64,000 nucleotides of DNA. It comes from Candidatus Macondimonas diazotrophica (GTDB lineage Bacteria > Pseudomonadota > Gammaproteobacteria > UBA5335). Location of the stretch: positions 1 to 64,000 of the forward strand of contig NZ_SRIO01000004.1 of the NCBI RefSeq assembly GCF_004684205.1, in the 5' to 3' direction. How positions within the stretch are numbered: position 1 is the first letter of the stretch; each line of letters begins with the position of its first letter. A model generated the notes under the pieces. It was not told where the DNA came from, did no database searches, and saw only the letters and a list, made by a program, of their open reading frames with translations. Made by a program: the position numbers and the translations under genes. Positions 46,228 through 57,367 of this stretch are shown here, in pieces.

Positions 46228-48200
46228 TCATCGAATGGGGGCATTTCGCGCTGATCCTGGCGTTCGTGCTGGCGCTGGTGCAAAGCGTGTTCCCAATTTG
46301 GGGCGCAGCGCGATGCCGCCCGGACTGGATGGCGGTGGCCGTGCCGGCGGCCTGGGGGCAGTGGCTGTTTCTGCTGCTTGCCTACGGTGCGCTCACCTAT
46401 GCCTTCGTGACGCATGACTTCTCGGTCCTGTATGTGGCGCAGAATTCAAATACCTCATTGCCGCTGATCTACCGGCTCACCGGCGTCTGGGGCGGCCATG
46501 AGGGCTCGATCCTGCTGTGGGTGCTGATTCTCGCCAGCTGGACCGTGGCGGTCGCGATGAGTGCCCGCAGCCTTCCGACGGTCTATGCAGCGCGAGTCAT
46601 CGGTGTCATGGGGCTCATCAGTACGGGCTTCCTGGCGTTCATTCTCTTCACCTCCAACCCGTTCGAGCGACTGTTCCCCGTTCCGGCCGACGGTCAGGAT
46701 CTCAATCCGCTGCTGCAGGACCCGGGGATGGTGATCCACCCGCCCATGCTGTACATGGGCTATGTCGGTTTCTCGGTGGCCTTCGCACTGGCGGTCGCCG
46801 CGCTGCTCGGCGGCCGGCTGGATGCCACCTGGGCACGCTGGTCGCGTCCATGGACCACGGCAGCGTGGATGTTCCTCACCGTCGGGATCGCCCTTGGTAG
46901 CCACTGGGCGTACTACGAGCTCGGCTGGGGTGGCTGGTGGTTCTGGGATCCAGTGGAAAATGCCTCGTTCATGCCTTGGCTGACCGGTACCGCGCTGATT
47001 CACTCCTTGGCCGTCACGGAAAAACGCGACGGCTTCAAGGCCTGGTCGGTTCTGCTCGCCCTGACGACGTTCTCCCTGAGCCTGCTGGGTACCTTCCTGG
47101 TGCGCTCGGGCGTACTGACTTCGGTGCATGCCTTCGCCACGGATCCGGGCCGCGGCCTGTTCATCCTCACCTTCCTGACACTGGTGGTGGGGGGGGCGCT
47201 GCTGCTCTATGCCTGGCGGGCGCCGCAGGTGCGCGCGACGATCAGCTTCGCGCCGTGGTCGCGTGAGAGCCTGCTGCTGGCCAACAATGTGCTGCTGATG
47301 GTGGCGGCTGCAGCGGTGCTGCTGGGCACGCTGTACCCGCTGGCGGTCGATGCCTTGGGCATGGGCAAGCTGTCCGTCGGCCCGCCCTATTTCAACGCGG
47401 TGTTCGTTCCCCTGATGCTGCCGCTGGTGGCTCTGATCGGACTGGGGCCGCTGGTGGCCTGGCGGCAGGGCCGAATGGACGAGGTGCGTCGTCTGGTGCT
47501 GCGGATCGGGCTGCCAACTCTGATTCTGGCCGCATTATGCCTGGTGGTGTTCGGGCTGGGATGGCGGCGTTACGTACTCGGTTTGAGTCTGTGGCTGGCC
47601 TTCTGGACCTTGGGGTTGTCGGCCTACGGGATCGGACAGCGCCTGGCCCGTCGTGGATTCGCGTTGGGGGGATGGCGACAGTTGCCGCGTGGTTTCTGGG
47701 GCATGCATTTGGCGCATGCCGGGATCGCGCTGTTCATCATCGGCGCCGGCGTGGTGAGCACGCTGGAGGCCGAGCGGGTGGTACGCCTGTCATTGAATGA
47801 ATCGACGGAATTGGCCGGCTATGATTTCCGGCTGGAATCGGTCTATCCCGTTTCCGGGCCGAACTACGAGGCCGATGAGGCACTGATCGTCGTTTCACGC
47901 GAGGGGCGTGAGGTCGCTCGCCTGAATCCCCAGAAGCGTTTGTATACGGTGCGCCAGCAGATGATGACGCAGACCGCTTTCGATGCCGGTATTACCCGTG
48001 ATCTCTTTGCAGCGTTGGGCGAACCACTGCCTGACGGCGCCTGGTCGGTGCGGGTGCATTACAAGCCCATGGTGCGCTGGATCTGGTTCGGCACCATCCT
48101 GATGACACTGGGCGGCATCCTGGCGGTAACCGATCGTCGCTACCGGACGGCCGCGTTGAAGGCTGGGGCCAGCGCTCCGGCGGGAGCGGCCAGGGCATGA
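46224..48200 (+). CDS. ccmF: Heme lyase CcmF
   Basis: 658 aa, about 15 helices. The WWD heme-handling domain reads GWGGWWFWDPVENASFMPW. HEGSILLWVLIL and FLVRSGVLTSVHAFATDPGRG are conserved, and four heme-ligand His are expected in these loops. It catalyses thioether bond formation to apocytochrome c. It overlaps ccmE and ccmG by 4 nt each. Confidence 0.97.
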   Translation: MIIEWGHFALILAFVLALVQSVFPIWGAARCRPDWMAVAVPAAWGQWLFLLLAYGALTYAFVTHDFSVLYVAQNSNTSLPLIYRLTGVWGGHEGSILLWVLILASWTVAVAMSARSLPTVYAARVIGVMGLISTGFLAFILFTSNPFERLFPVPADGQDLNPLLQDPGMVIHPPMLYMGYVGFSVAFALAVAALLGGRLDATWARWSRPWTTAAWMFLTVGIALGSHWAYYELGWGGWWFWDPVENASFMPWLTGTALIHSLAVTEKRDGFKAWSVLLALTTFSLSLLGTFLVRSGVLTSVHAFATDPGRGLFILTFLTLVVGGALLLYAWRAPQVRATISFAPWSRESLLLANNVLLMVAAAAVLLGTLYPLAVDALGMGKLSVGPPYFNAVFVPLMLPLVALIGLGPLVAWRQGRMDEVRRLVLRIGLPTLILAALCLVVFGLGWRRYVLGLSLWLAFWTLGLSAYGIGQRLARRGFALGGWRQLPRGFWGMHLAHAGIALFIIGAGVVSTLEAERVVRLSLNESTELAGYDFRLESVYPVSGPNYEADEALIVVSREGREVARLNPQKRLYTVRQQMMTQTAFDAGITRDLFAALGEPLPDGAWSVRVHYKPMVRWIWFGTILMTLGGILAVTDRRYRTAALKAGASAPAGAARA

Positions 48201-48739
48201 TGCGTTTTTTTCTTCCGCTGGGCGCTTTCGTGGTGTTGGTGGGTCTGCTGTATGTCGGCTTGGGCCTGAATCCGCGCGAGGTACCCTCGCCACTGATGGG
48301 GCGTCCCGCGCCGGTTTTCTCGCTGCCCGCCCTGTTCGATTCCGAGCGGACCATCACCGAGCGCGATCTCGCCGGGCGGCCTGTGACCGTATTCAACGTA
48401 TGGGCCTCCTGGTGCGCTGCCTGCATCGAAGAGCACCCGGTCCTGAGTGGCTGGGTTCAGCGCCGCGAGCTGCCGCTGGTCGGTCTCAACTACAAGGATG
48501 ATTCCGACGAAGCGCGGGCTTGGCTGGCACGTTTCGGCAATCCATTCGATCTGGTCGCGGTCGACCGGGAAGGTCGTGTCGGGATCGACTGGGGTGTCTA
48601 CGGGGTGCCGGAAACCTTTGTGGTCGATCATGCCGGCGTGATTCGCTACAAGCACATCGGTCCGTTGACCTCGAAGGTGATCGACGAGCGCCTCGATCCT
48701 TTGGTCGACGAATTGCAACGCACCGGGATCGCGCCATGA
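48197..48739 (+). CDS. ccmG: Thiol:disulfide oxidoreductase CcmG/DsbE
   Basis: 180 aa, N-terminal membrane anchor plus thioredoxin-like domain. The redox pair is WASWCAAC (Cys73, Cys76), with the cis-Pro in GVYGVPETFVVD. It keeps apocytochrome c haem-binding cysteines reduced. It overlaps ccmH by 4 nt. Confidence 0.95.
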   Translation: MMRFFLPLGAFVVLVGLLYVGLGLNPREVPSPLMGRPAPVFSLPALFDSERTITERDLAGRPVTVFNVWASWCAACIEEHPVLSGWVQRRELPLVGLNYKDDSDEARAWLARFGNPFDLVAVDREGRVGIDWGVYGVPETFVVDHAGVIRYKHIGPLTSKVIDERLDPLVDELQRTGIAP

Positions 48740-49209
48740 AGCACTTTTCACGCATCGTGATCATGCTGTTGGCGGGGCTGCTGTGCTGGAGCGCGGGTGC
48801 CATTCCGCCGCGCAGCTTCGAACAGGCCGATCAGCAGCGCCAGTACGAACAGCTGTTGACCGAGCTGCGGTGCCTGGTATGCCAGAACGAGACGCTGGCC
48901 GAGTCCGAGGCGCCGCTCGCCGATGACCTGCGCCGCGAAGTCGCGGAGATGGTTCGGGAGGGACGCGGCAACGCTGAGATCCGGGACTTTCTGGTGGCCC
49001 GGTACGGCGATTTCGTGCTCTACCGCCCGCCGGTCAAGCCGCTGACCTACGTCCTGTGGTTCGGGCCCTTTGCGCTGCTGGGGGTGGGTGCGGTGATCTG
49101 GCTGGTCTTCAGCCGCCGCCGGGGCCGCGCTGCATCGCCGATGCTGAGCGAGGTGGATCATCGGCGCGCGCGCGCGTTGCTCGATGGTGACGAGGAATCG
49201 CAGCCATGA
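48736..49209 (+). CDS. ccmH: Apocytochrome c thiol-handling protein CcmH
   Basis: 157 aa. A signal peptide ends near AGA. The LRCLVCQN motif carries the redox-active Cys46 and Cys49. A C-terminal membrane helix (YVLWFGPFALLGVGAVIWLVF) anchors it. It corresponds to the N-terminal part of E. coli CcmH; the TPR part is the separate gene ccmI. It overlaps both neighbours by 4 nt. Confidence 0.95.
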   Translation: MKHFSRIVIMLLAGLLCWSAGAIPPRSFEQADQQRQYEQLLTELRCLVCQNETLAESEAPLADDLRREVAEMVREGRGNAEIRDFLVARYGDFVLYRPPVKPLTYVLWFGPFALLGVGAVIWLVFSRRRGRAASPMLSEVDHRRARALLDGDEESQP

Positions 49210-50426
49210 TCACGACCGTCTTCGCGCTCATCTGCTTGGTGCTGGCGCTGCTGGCCGTCGGGTTCGTGGCGCGACCCTTGTGGCGCGGCGCCGTTGAGGG
49301 CCAGTCCGAAGCCGATGCGCTGCTCGCGATTCACCGCCGCAAGCACGCCGAGCTGGCCGCAGAGCTCGCCGATGGGGCCATCGACGCCGAGCAGGCGCAG
49401 TCGCGGCGGGTCGAGCTCGAAGCGGCGCTCCTGGACGACTGGGCGGCGCAGAACCGGTCGCGGCCCGGCGATGCGCCGGCCAAAAGCCGCCGCATCGCCG
49501 GTGTGCTGGCGCTGGTCATTCCGTTGCTGGCCGGCGCGCTGTACCTCCAGCTTGGCGCCTGGCCGGTCATTGCGACGCCGCCCGAGGGGAGTGCGGATCT
49601 GGATCGGCTGGTGGACAATCTGGCCGAGCGGTTGGCCGCGAATCCCGAGGAACGCGAAGGCTGGATTCTGCTGGGCCGGTCCTATGCCGGTCTGGGGCGG
49701 CAGACCGACGCAGCGCAGGCGTTCGGCAAGGCCCTGGCGCTGGAACGGGACGATCCCGAGGTGCTCTCGCAGCGTGCGCAGGCTCTGGCGCTGCAGTCCA
49801 ATCCGCCGCAGTGGGCCGGCGAACCCGCGCAGCTGCTCGATGAAGCGCTGGCGCTCGATGCCGATCATCCGCGCACGCTCTGGCTGGCCGGTGTCGCGGC
49901 TGCAGCGCGTGGGGATGCCGAAGCAGCTGGCCGGCATTGGCGGCATCTGTTGACCTTGATCGGGCCCGAAGCACCGGTCGCCGATACCCTGCGCCAGGCG
50001 CTGGCGCAGATCGGTCAATCGCCGGAATCGGCTGATTCGGGGCCCGTCGAGGCGGCGGTCCAGCCCGGCCCGACGGTGCGGATCGCACTGACGCCCGATC
50101 TGGCGGCGACCCTTTCGGCCGAGACGACGGTCTTCGTGGCGATTCGGGACAACCCGCAAGGCGGCATGCCCGTCGGCGCGATCCGCAAGCAAGTGGCGGA
50201 TCTGCCGCTCAGTCTGGTGCTGACCGATGAGATGAGCCTGATGCCGACGCGCCGGCTGTCTTCGCTCGAGACGCTGTGGATCAGCGCGCATGTTTCCTCG
50301 AGCGGGTTGGCCCAAGGCGCGACGGACGACCCTCGCGCCGGGCCGGTGTCGGCCCGTTGGCAACCCGAGGAAGCAGTTTCGCTGGTTATTGGCGAGCAAG
50401 CCACGCCGGTCGGTGCGAGCCCGTGA
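49206..50426 (+). CDS. ccmI: Apocytochrome c chaperone CcmI (TPR)
   Basis: 406 aa. Two N-terminal membrane helices flank a cytoplasmic leucine-zipper-like segment (HRRKHAELAAELADGAID). Then follow TPR repeats (EGWILLGRSYAGLGRQTDAAQAFGKAL in pieces, residues ~150-260), and a C-terminal beta domain with VFVAIRDNPQGGMPV. It delivers apocytochrome c to the CcmFH lyase. It closes the ccm operon. Confidence 0.92.
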   Translation: MITTVFALICLVLALLAVGFVARPLWRGAVEGQSEADALLAIHRRKHAELAAELADGAIDAEQAQSRRVELEAALLDDWAAQNRSRPGDAPAKSRRIAGVLALVIPLLAGALYLQLGAWPVIATPPEGSADLDRLVDNLAERLAANPEEREGWILLGRSYAGLGRQTDAAQAFGKALALERDDPEVLSQRAQALALQSNPPQWAGEPAQLLDEALALDADHPRTLWLAGVAAAARGDAEAAGRHWRHLLTLIGPEAPVADTLRQALAQIGQSPESADSGPVEAAVQPGPTVRIALTPDLAATLSAETTVFVAIRDNPQGGMPVGAIRKQVADLPLSLVLTDEMSLMPTRRLSSLETLWISAHVSSSGLAQGATDDPRAGPVSARWQPEEAVSLVIGEQATPVGASP

Positions 50427-50501
50427 TCGGGCCGCGTTTACCCGGCGCGCCGGCGCCGGTAGACTCGCGACCGTTCGCGATCGCGCTTACAGGAATGGCA
50501 G

Positions 50502-50903
50502 ATGAGTGAAATCCAGATCCCCGTTTCGTATGGTGAACTGATCGACAAGATCACCATTCTCGAAATCAAGCAGGCGCGTATCACCGATCCGGTCAAACGG
50601 GACAACGTCAGCCATGAGCTGACGTTGTTGCAGGCCGTCTGGGCCGCATCGGCAGCCGCACGGGGCGCTGCTGTCGACGACCTGCGCGCAGCTTTGAAGA
50701 CCGTCAACGAGGCGCTGTGGCAGATCGAGGACGATATCCGCGACAAAGAGCGCCAGCAGGCCTTCGACGATGGCTTCATCACGCTGGCCCGGGCCGTCTA
50801 TCACCAGAACGACCGGCGCGCGGCGCTCAAGCGCGAGATCAATCTGCGTCTGGGTTCGACGCTAATCGAAGAAAAATCCTACGCCGGCTACGCCTCACCC
50901 TGA
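50502..50903 (+). CDS. DUF6165 family protein
   Basis: 133 aa, largely helical and soluble. The conserved start IQIPVSYGELIDKITILEIK and the NEALWQIEDDIRDKERQQAFDDGFI stretch (read in pieces) identify DUF6165. These proteins often neighbour LPS or glycan-assembly genes; here a family 9 glycosyltransferase is directly convergent, and the two stop regions overlap by 16 bp. Function unknown. An AGGAATGG Shine-Dalgarno lies just upstream. Confidence 0.75.
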   Translation: MSEIQIPVSYGELIDKITILEIKQARITDPVKRDNVSHELTLLQAVWAASAAARGAAVDDLRAALKTVNEALWQIEDDIRDKERQQAFDDGFITLARAVYHQNDRRAALKREINLRLGSTLIEEKSYAGYASP

Positions 50904-51946
50904 GCGGTCCGCCACGCCATGAGGGCGTCGAGTCGCTCGGTCACTGCTTCGGGCTCAATGAGATCCATCACGCCCGGAAACTCTAGCTTGCGGCCCCAAG
51001 GAAGAGCGGCGGCCGGCTTTCCGAGGAACTTCCGCGCTGCCGCATCGTAGCGGTCCACGCACCACTGCCGACTGTTGTAGGGCCCGCTGCGGACGGGATT
51101 GCTGGCGGCATACAGGCCGATGACCGGTGTGCCCGTGCAGATCGCCATGTGGGCTGGGCCCGAATCCGGGCTGATGAGGGCGCAGGCGCGTTCCAGCAGC
51201 GCCAGAAACCGCTTGAGGGTGTCCTTGCCGATCAGGTCGAGCGGCGGCTCGCCGGTGATGGCGGCTGTGATGGCATCACCCATGGCGCGCTCGGCTGGCG
51301 AAGGGCCGCCGCACAGGATCACCCGCAGGCCATGGCGCCGCGCGGCGTGATCGGCCACATGCGCATAATGTTCCGCACGCCAGTTGCGCTGCGGATGGCT
51401 GGAGCAGGGGCTCAGCAACAAGACCGGCCGATCCGGCGGGCACTGCGCCGCCGCCCAGTTTCGGGCCTCATCCGGGATGGGCAGATCCCAGCACCATTCG
51501 CGCGCCGAGAGGCCGGCGGCTCTCAGGAAGCCGAAAAAGCCCTCGATGACATGCTCGCCAGGACCGGGCATGATGCGCTGATTGACGAACAGGCCGTGCC
51601 CATCCTTGGCGCGTGCACGGTCAAAGCCGATGCGGACCGGCGCGCGGACGGCCAGGCTGGCCAGATTGGCGCGCAGCGCCACCTGCATGATGCAGGCGAC
51701 ATCGAAGTGCCGCCCCGCCAATTGGCGATGCAGGTCGTGGTAGCCGCGCCAGCCCGCACGCTTGTCGAAGGTGATGAACTCGACATCCGGCAGGTCGCCC
51801 ACCAAGCGTGCTTCGAACTTGCCGATGACCCAGGTCAGGCGCGTCTGCGGCCAGTGCCGGCGCAGCGTGTGCACGATGGGGAGCATGTGGGTGACGTCGC
51901 CCAGGGCGGACAGGCGTAGCAAGCAGATCGATTCAGGTACGCTCAT
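50888..51946 (-). CDS. Glycosyltransferase family 9 (heptosyltransferase-like)
   Basis: 352 aa, GT-B fold. The start at 51946 gives the family N-terminus ICLLRLSALGDVTHMLPIVHTLR. The C-terminal nucleotide-sugar domain has RNWRAEHYAHVAD, VILCGGPSPAE, and the donor-binding ISPDSGPAHMAICTGTPVIGLY. Members transfer ADP-heptose to LPS inner core; no waa operon is adjacent, so acceptor and donor remain inferred. It overlaps the DUF6165 gene by 16 bp at the 3' ends. Confidence 0.82.
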   Translation of the reverse strand: MSVPESICLLRLSALGDVTHMLPIVHTLRRHWPQTRLTWVIGKFEARLVGDLPDVEFITFDKRAGWRGYHDLHRQLAGRHFDVACIMQVALRANLASLAVRAPVRIGFDRARAKDGHGLFVNQRIMPGPGEHVIEGFFGFLRAAGLSAREWCWDLPIPDEARNWAAAQCPPDRPVLLLSPCSSHPQRNWRAEHYAHVADHAARRHGLRVILCGGPSPAERAMGDAITAAITGEPPLDLIGKDTLKRFLALLERACALISPDSGPAHMAICTGTPVIGLYAASNPVRSGPYNSRQWCVDRYDAAARKFLGKPAAALPWGRKLEFPGVMDLIEPEAVTERLDALMAWRTAQGEA

Positions 51947-51977
51947 GACTTTACGGTACGGTGGGGGAACGTTGAAG

Positions 51978-52688
51978 ATGGTGAAGACTAACCCATCTGC
52001 CTGGGGGAGGGTGAAACACCGCCTTCGTAATGCGGCGCTGCTCATGCTGGCTTCGTTCACCTCTGTGGCCTGGGCCGATCTGACGCAGATCTGGCGGCTG
52101 CAGAATGGCGAGCCGTTCACCGTGGAATATCGCGACGACGCGACACTGCGCCTGACCTGGAACGGTCAGGTGCTGCTGTTCCGCGATGGCAGCGGCTATT
52201 GGGTGCGCCGGATGGAAGGGTTTTGGCAGGTTGTCGATCTGGACGATGCCCAACAGAGTCCTTTAGGTCCGTTGTTGCAGTCGCTGCTCACCGAGGCCGG
52301 GCCGCTCGGACCGGTAGCGTTCCGGCTGACCGGTTCGACCGGTTCCCAGGAACAAATCGCCGGCATCACCGGCAGGGTCTACACCGCCAGTGGCCGCCTG
52401 CCAGATGGAACGACGCTGGCCGACACCGTCGTGCTTGCGGCCGACCCCGAGTTGCAGCGGGTGCAACATGCGCTGGTGCAGCGCTTGCGCCGCTATGGCC
52501 GCCTGCTGGGCTCGGGGCCGCTCGATCTACCGCCTGAACTTGAGCGCGACGGCGGTCTTGCCCTGCTGCGCTACGGCAACGAGATCAGGCTGGAACGGCT
52601 GTCCCGCGCACCGATCGATCCTCTGCGGCTGGCGCTGCCTGCTCCGCCCATGCCGTCACGGCTGCCTTGGCCGGTCATGCCGAATTGA
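51978..52688 (+). CDS. Exported protein of unknown function
   Basis: 236 aa from the ATG at 51978. The N-terminus is a typical signal peptide: basic stretch (WGRVKHRLR), hydrophobic core (NAALLMLASFTSVA) and AWA cleavage before DLTQ. The mature part has short beta-rich segments (EPFTVEYRDDATLRLTW, VLLFRDGSGYWVRR) and a proline-rich tail. I recognise no domain. It diverges from the glycosyltransferase gene with a 31-bp gap, so both may share a control region. Confidence 0.6.
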   Translation: MVKTNPSAWGRVKHRLRNAALLMLASFTSVAWADLTQIWRLQNGEPFTVEYRDDATLRLTWNGQVLLFRDGSGYWVRRMEGFWQVVDLDDAQQSPLGPLLQSLLTEAGPLGPVAFRLTGSTGSQEQIAGITGRVYTASGRLPDGTTLADTVVLAADPELQRVQHALVQRLRRYGRLLGSGPLDLPPELERDGGLALLRYGNEIRLERLSRAPIDPLRLALPAPPMPSRLPWPVMPN

Positions 52689-52938
52689 TCGGAACGCAGT
52701 GGCTTCCCTCCCCCCTGCCGAGCCTGGCTCGGGACCGGCCTCGGGGCCAGCCTGCTGATCTCGAGCGGGACGCGGTAAACACATGTGCGGGCGAGCTGTT
52801 CGCGCTGATCTCGCATCGGAGCGGCTGATCGGGGCAATCATTCCGGCTTTCCGGCGAGCGGAGCCAATGCCTGCACGCCGGATCACCGGGTGCCATTCCG
52901 ACGATCCGACAGACCGGAAAGGATTCGCAAGGCGCGCT

Positions 52939-54828
52939 TCAAGGCTGCGCGGCGGCTTCGATCTCGGTCTGCAACTCGAGCCAGCGCGTTTCCAGTCGTT
53001 CCTGTTCCTCGCGCGCTTGCGCCTGCTGGCGCAGCAGTTCGGTCAGCCGGTCCCGATCCCCGCCGGTGTACAGCGCGGGATCGGCGAGGGCAGTTTCGAT
53101 CCGCTCGATGGCGGCCGCGCCCTGATCCAGCTGAGCCTCGATCCGCGCAAGCGCCTTGGTCAGTGGGCCGAGGCGAGGCTTGGGGCGGCCTGGGACTGCC
53201 GACGTCTTTGCCGTTTCCGCTTTGGCTGGTCCGGCGCGCCGCTGCGCGGCCTCCTTGAGCAGCCACGTTCGGTAGTCGTCCAGATCGCCCTCATAGGCGT
53301 GCACCTCGCCGCCTGCGATCAGCAGGAACTGGTCGGTCGTGGCGCGCAGCAGATGGCGGTCGTGGGAGACCACGATCAGCGTCCCATCGAATTGCGCCAG
53401 GGCCAGCACCAGGGCCTCACGGGTTTCCAGATCCAAGTGATTGGTCGGTTCGTCCAACAACAGCAGATTGGGTTTTTCCCACACGATGAGGGCCAGGGCC
53501 AACCGTGCCTTTTCGCCGCCCGAGAACGGCGCGATCGGCGTGGTGGCCATGTCACCGCGGAAATTGAAGCCGCCGAGGAAACTGCGGAGTTCCTGCTCGC
53601 GTGCGCTTGGCGCCCGCCGCATCAGGTGCTCGAGCGCCGAGTCGTCCGGCTGCAGGGTTTCAAGCTGGTGCTGGGCGAAATATCCAACCTGCAGACCCTT
53701 GGCAGTCTGCAGCCGTCCGGCGAGCGGCGCCAGGGTGCCGGCCAGGGTCTTGATGAAGGTCGATTTACCTTGACCGTTGGCGCCGAGCAGGCCGATGCGC
53801 TGGCCCGACTGGATCGACAGCGTGACGGCGCGCAGGATCGTGCGGGCCGCATCGGTGGTGGGATACCCGCAGTCCACGGCCTCCAGGGACAGCATAGGAT
53901 TGGCGACGGAATCAGCCGGGCGAAAGGCAAAGCTGAATTCGCGGGCGGCCTGGACAGCGCTCAGCTTCTCCAGCTTCTCCAATGCCTTGACGCGGCTCTG
54001 GGCCTGCTTGGCCTTGCTTGCCTTGGCCTTGAAGCGGGTGATGAAGCTTTGCAGATGAGCGATATGTTGCTGCTGCTTGTCGAAGGCCGCCTGCTGCAGG
54101 GCGAGCCGCTCGGCACTCAGGCTCTCGAAGGCGGAGTAGTTGCCGCTGTAGCGGGTGAGCTTGCAGTGCTCGATATGCAGGATGGCCGTGCAGACCGCAT
54201 CCAGGAATTCGCGGTCGTGAGAAATGGCCAGCAAGGTGCCCGGGTAGCGCGCCAGCCAGTCTTCCAGCCAGACGATGGCATCTAGATCGAGGTGGTTGGT
54301 GGGTTCGTCCAGTAAGAGCAGATCGGACGGACACATCAGCGCCTGGGCGAGGTTGAGCCGCATGCGCCAGCCGCCGGAAAAGGTGCCTACCTCGGCACGG
54401 GTCTGATCCAGCGTGAAACCCAGGCCAAGCAACAGGGCTTCGGCCCGCGCCGGCGCGGTGTAGCCGTCCACGTCGGCAAACGCAGCGTGCGCTTCGGCTT
54501 CGGCGGCACCGTCGCCGCGCGCTTGCGCCTCGGCAATGCGCGCCTCGGCTGCGCGCAGCGGAGTGTCGCCGTCGAGCACGAAATCCAGCGCGCTGCGTGC
54601 CAGGGCTGGGGTTTCCTGGGCGACATGAGCGATGCGCCACTGCGCGGGTACCCGTACCTCGCCGGCATCAGTGTGGAGCTTGCCCTGCATCAGCGCGAAC
54701 AGGCTCGACTTGCCGGCACCGTTGGCTCCGATCAGACCCACGCGCTCACCGGGCTGGATCGTTGCTCGGGCGACGTCGAACAGCGGCTTGCCACCGCGCT
54801 GGAGCGAGAAATCTTCGAAGACGATCAT
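52939..54828 (-). CDS. ABC-F family ATPase (YheS-like)
   Basis: 629 aa with two ABC domains and no membrane segment. Walker A motifs are GANGAGKSS (34-42) and GANGQGKST; signatures are FSGGWRMRLNLAQAL and FSGGEKARLALALI; both Walker B regions read LLLLDEPTNHLD. A linker rich in lysine and a C-terminal coiled-coil (ARIEAQLDQG to the end) follow. ABC-F proteins act on the ribosomal E-site. The arrangement best fits YheS/Uup. It is 2 bp downstream of tadA's stop side, same strand. Confidence 0.9.
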   Translation of the reverse strand: MIVFEDFSLQRGGKPLFDVARATIQPGERVGLIGANGAGKSSLFALMQGKLHTDAGEVRVPAQWRIAHVAQETPALARSALDFVLDGDTPLRAAEARIAEAQARGDGAAEAEAHAAFADVDGYTAPARAEALLLGLGFTLDQTRAEVGTFSGGWRMRLNLAQALMCPSDLLLLDEPTNHLDLDAIVWLEDWLARYPGTLLAISHDREFLDAVCTAILHIEHCKLTRYSGNYSAFESLSAERLALQQAAFDKQQQHIAHLQSFITRFKAKASKAKQAQSRVKALEKLEKLSAVQAAREFSFAFRPADSVANPMLSLEAVDCGYPTTDAARTILRAVTLSIQSGQRIGLLGANGQGKSTFIKTLAGTLAPLAGRLQTAKGLQVGYFAQHQLETLQPDDSALEHLMRRAPSAREQELRSFLGGFNFRGDMATTPIAPFSGGEKARLALALIVWEKPNLLLLDEPTNHLDLETREALVLALAQFDGTLIVVSHDRHLLRATTDQFLLIAGGEVHAYEGDLDDYRTWLLKEAAQRRAGPAKAETAKTSAVPGRPKPRLGPLTKALARIEAQLDQGAAAIERIETALADPALYTGGDRDRLTELLRQQAQAREEQERLETRWLELQTEIEAAAQP

Positions 54829-54830
54829 GG

Positions 54831-56463
<1,633 letters not shown>

Positions 56464-56469
56464 GGCGGT

Positions 56470-57297
56470 TTACTCGACTTCACGCAGCAGTTCGTTGATG
56501 CCGACCTTCTGGCGGGTCTTCTCGTCAACCTGCTTGACGATCACTGCGCAGTATAGGCTGTAGCTGCCGTCGGCCGATGGCAGGCTGCCGGAGACAACTA
56601 CCGCACCGGCCGGCACACGGCCATAGCTGATGGTGCCGGTGCGCCGATCGTAGATGCGGGTGCTCTGGCCGATGTAGACCCCCATGGAAATCACCGCACC
56701 ACGCTCGACGACTACGCCTTCGACGATTTCCGACCGGGCGCCGATGAAACAGTCGTCCTCGATGATGGTCGGGCTCGCCTGTAGCGGTTCGAGCACGCCG
56801 CCGATGCCGACTCCACCGGAGAGGTGCACGTTCCTGCCGATCTGTGCGCACGAGCCGACCGTGGCCCAAGTGTCGACCATGGTGCCTTCCCCCACGTAGG
56901 CGCCGATATTGACGTAGCTTGGCATGAGTACCGCGCCGCGACCGATGCAGACACCGCGCCGGACCGTGGCCGGTGGGACCACCCGAACGCCCAAGGCGCG
57001 GAAGTCAGCTTCAGAAAAGCCCGCAAAGCGGGTCGGCACCTTGTCGTAGAAGCGGGTGAAACCGCCTTCCACCGGATGGTTGTCTTCCAGACGGAACGAG
57101 AGCAGGACGGCTTTTTTGAGCCACTCATTGACCTGCCATCCGCCCTGCGCCAGGGGCTCGGCTACGCGCGCCTGGCCGCTCTCCAGCAGATCGAGGGCAT
57201 TCTGCACGGCGCGGCGCACGCTCTCGGGGGCTTGTTGGGGCGAGATATTCGCCCGATCCTCGAAGGCTGCTTCGATGGTGTCTTGCAGGGATGTCAT
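56470..57297 (-). CDS. dapD: Tetrahydrodipicolinate N-succinyltransferase
   Basis: 275 aa. An N-terminal helical domain is followed by a left-handed beta-helix of hexapeptide repeats ([31 protein letters not shown] in pieces, residues ~125-155) and ends with a beta-strand extension. It succinylates tetrahydrodipicolinate. It is between glnD and dapE, all on the minus strand, which is the usual gammaproteobacterial order. Confidence 0.96.
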   Translation of the reverse strand: MTSLQDTIEAAFEDRANISPQQAPESVRRAVQNALDLLESGQARVAEPLAQGGWQVNEWLKKAVLLSFRLEDNHPVEGGFTRFYDKVPTRFAGFSEADFRALGVRVVPPATVRRGVCIGRGAVLMPSYVNIGAYVGEGTMVDTWATVGSCAQIGRNVHLSGGVGIGGVLEPLQASPTIIEDDCFIGARSEIVEGVVVERGAVISMGVYIGQSTRIYDRRTGTISYGRVPAGAVVVSGSLPSADGSYSLYCAVIVKQVDEKTRQKVGINELLREVE

Positions 57298-57367
57298 GGC
57301 CGGCCTCCTGAAAATGGGCCGCCTATTCTAGCAGTCGGCTGCCGGCGGGACGATCCGTGCGGGCCAG

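Noticed and set aside
52689-52938. Possible small gene in the longest intergenic gap
   Set aside because: Only short frames without ribosome binding sites or recognisable motifs; no clear terminator or promoter either.
52783-54285. 500-codon plus-strand open frame opposite the ABC-F gene
   Set aside because: Antisense to two intact ABC domains; no motif and no ribosome binding site.
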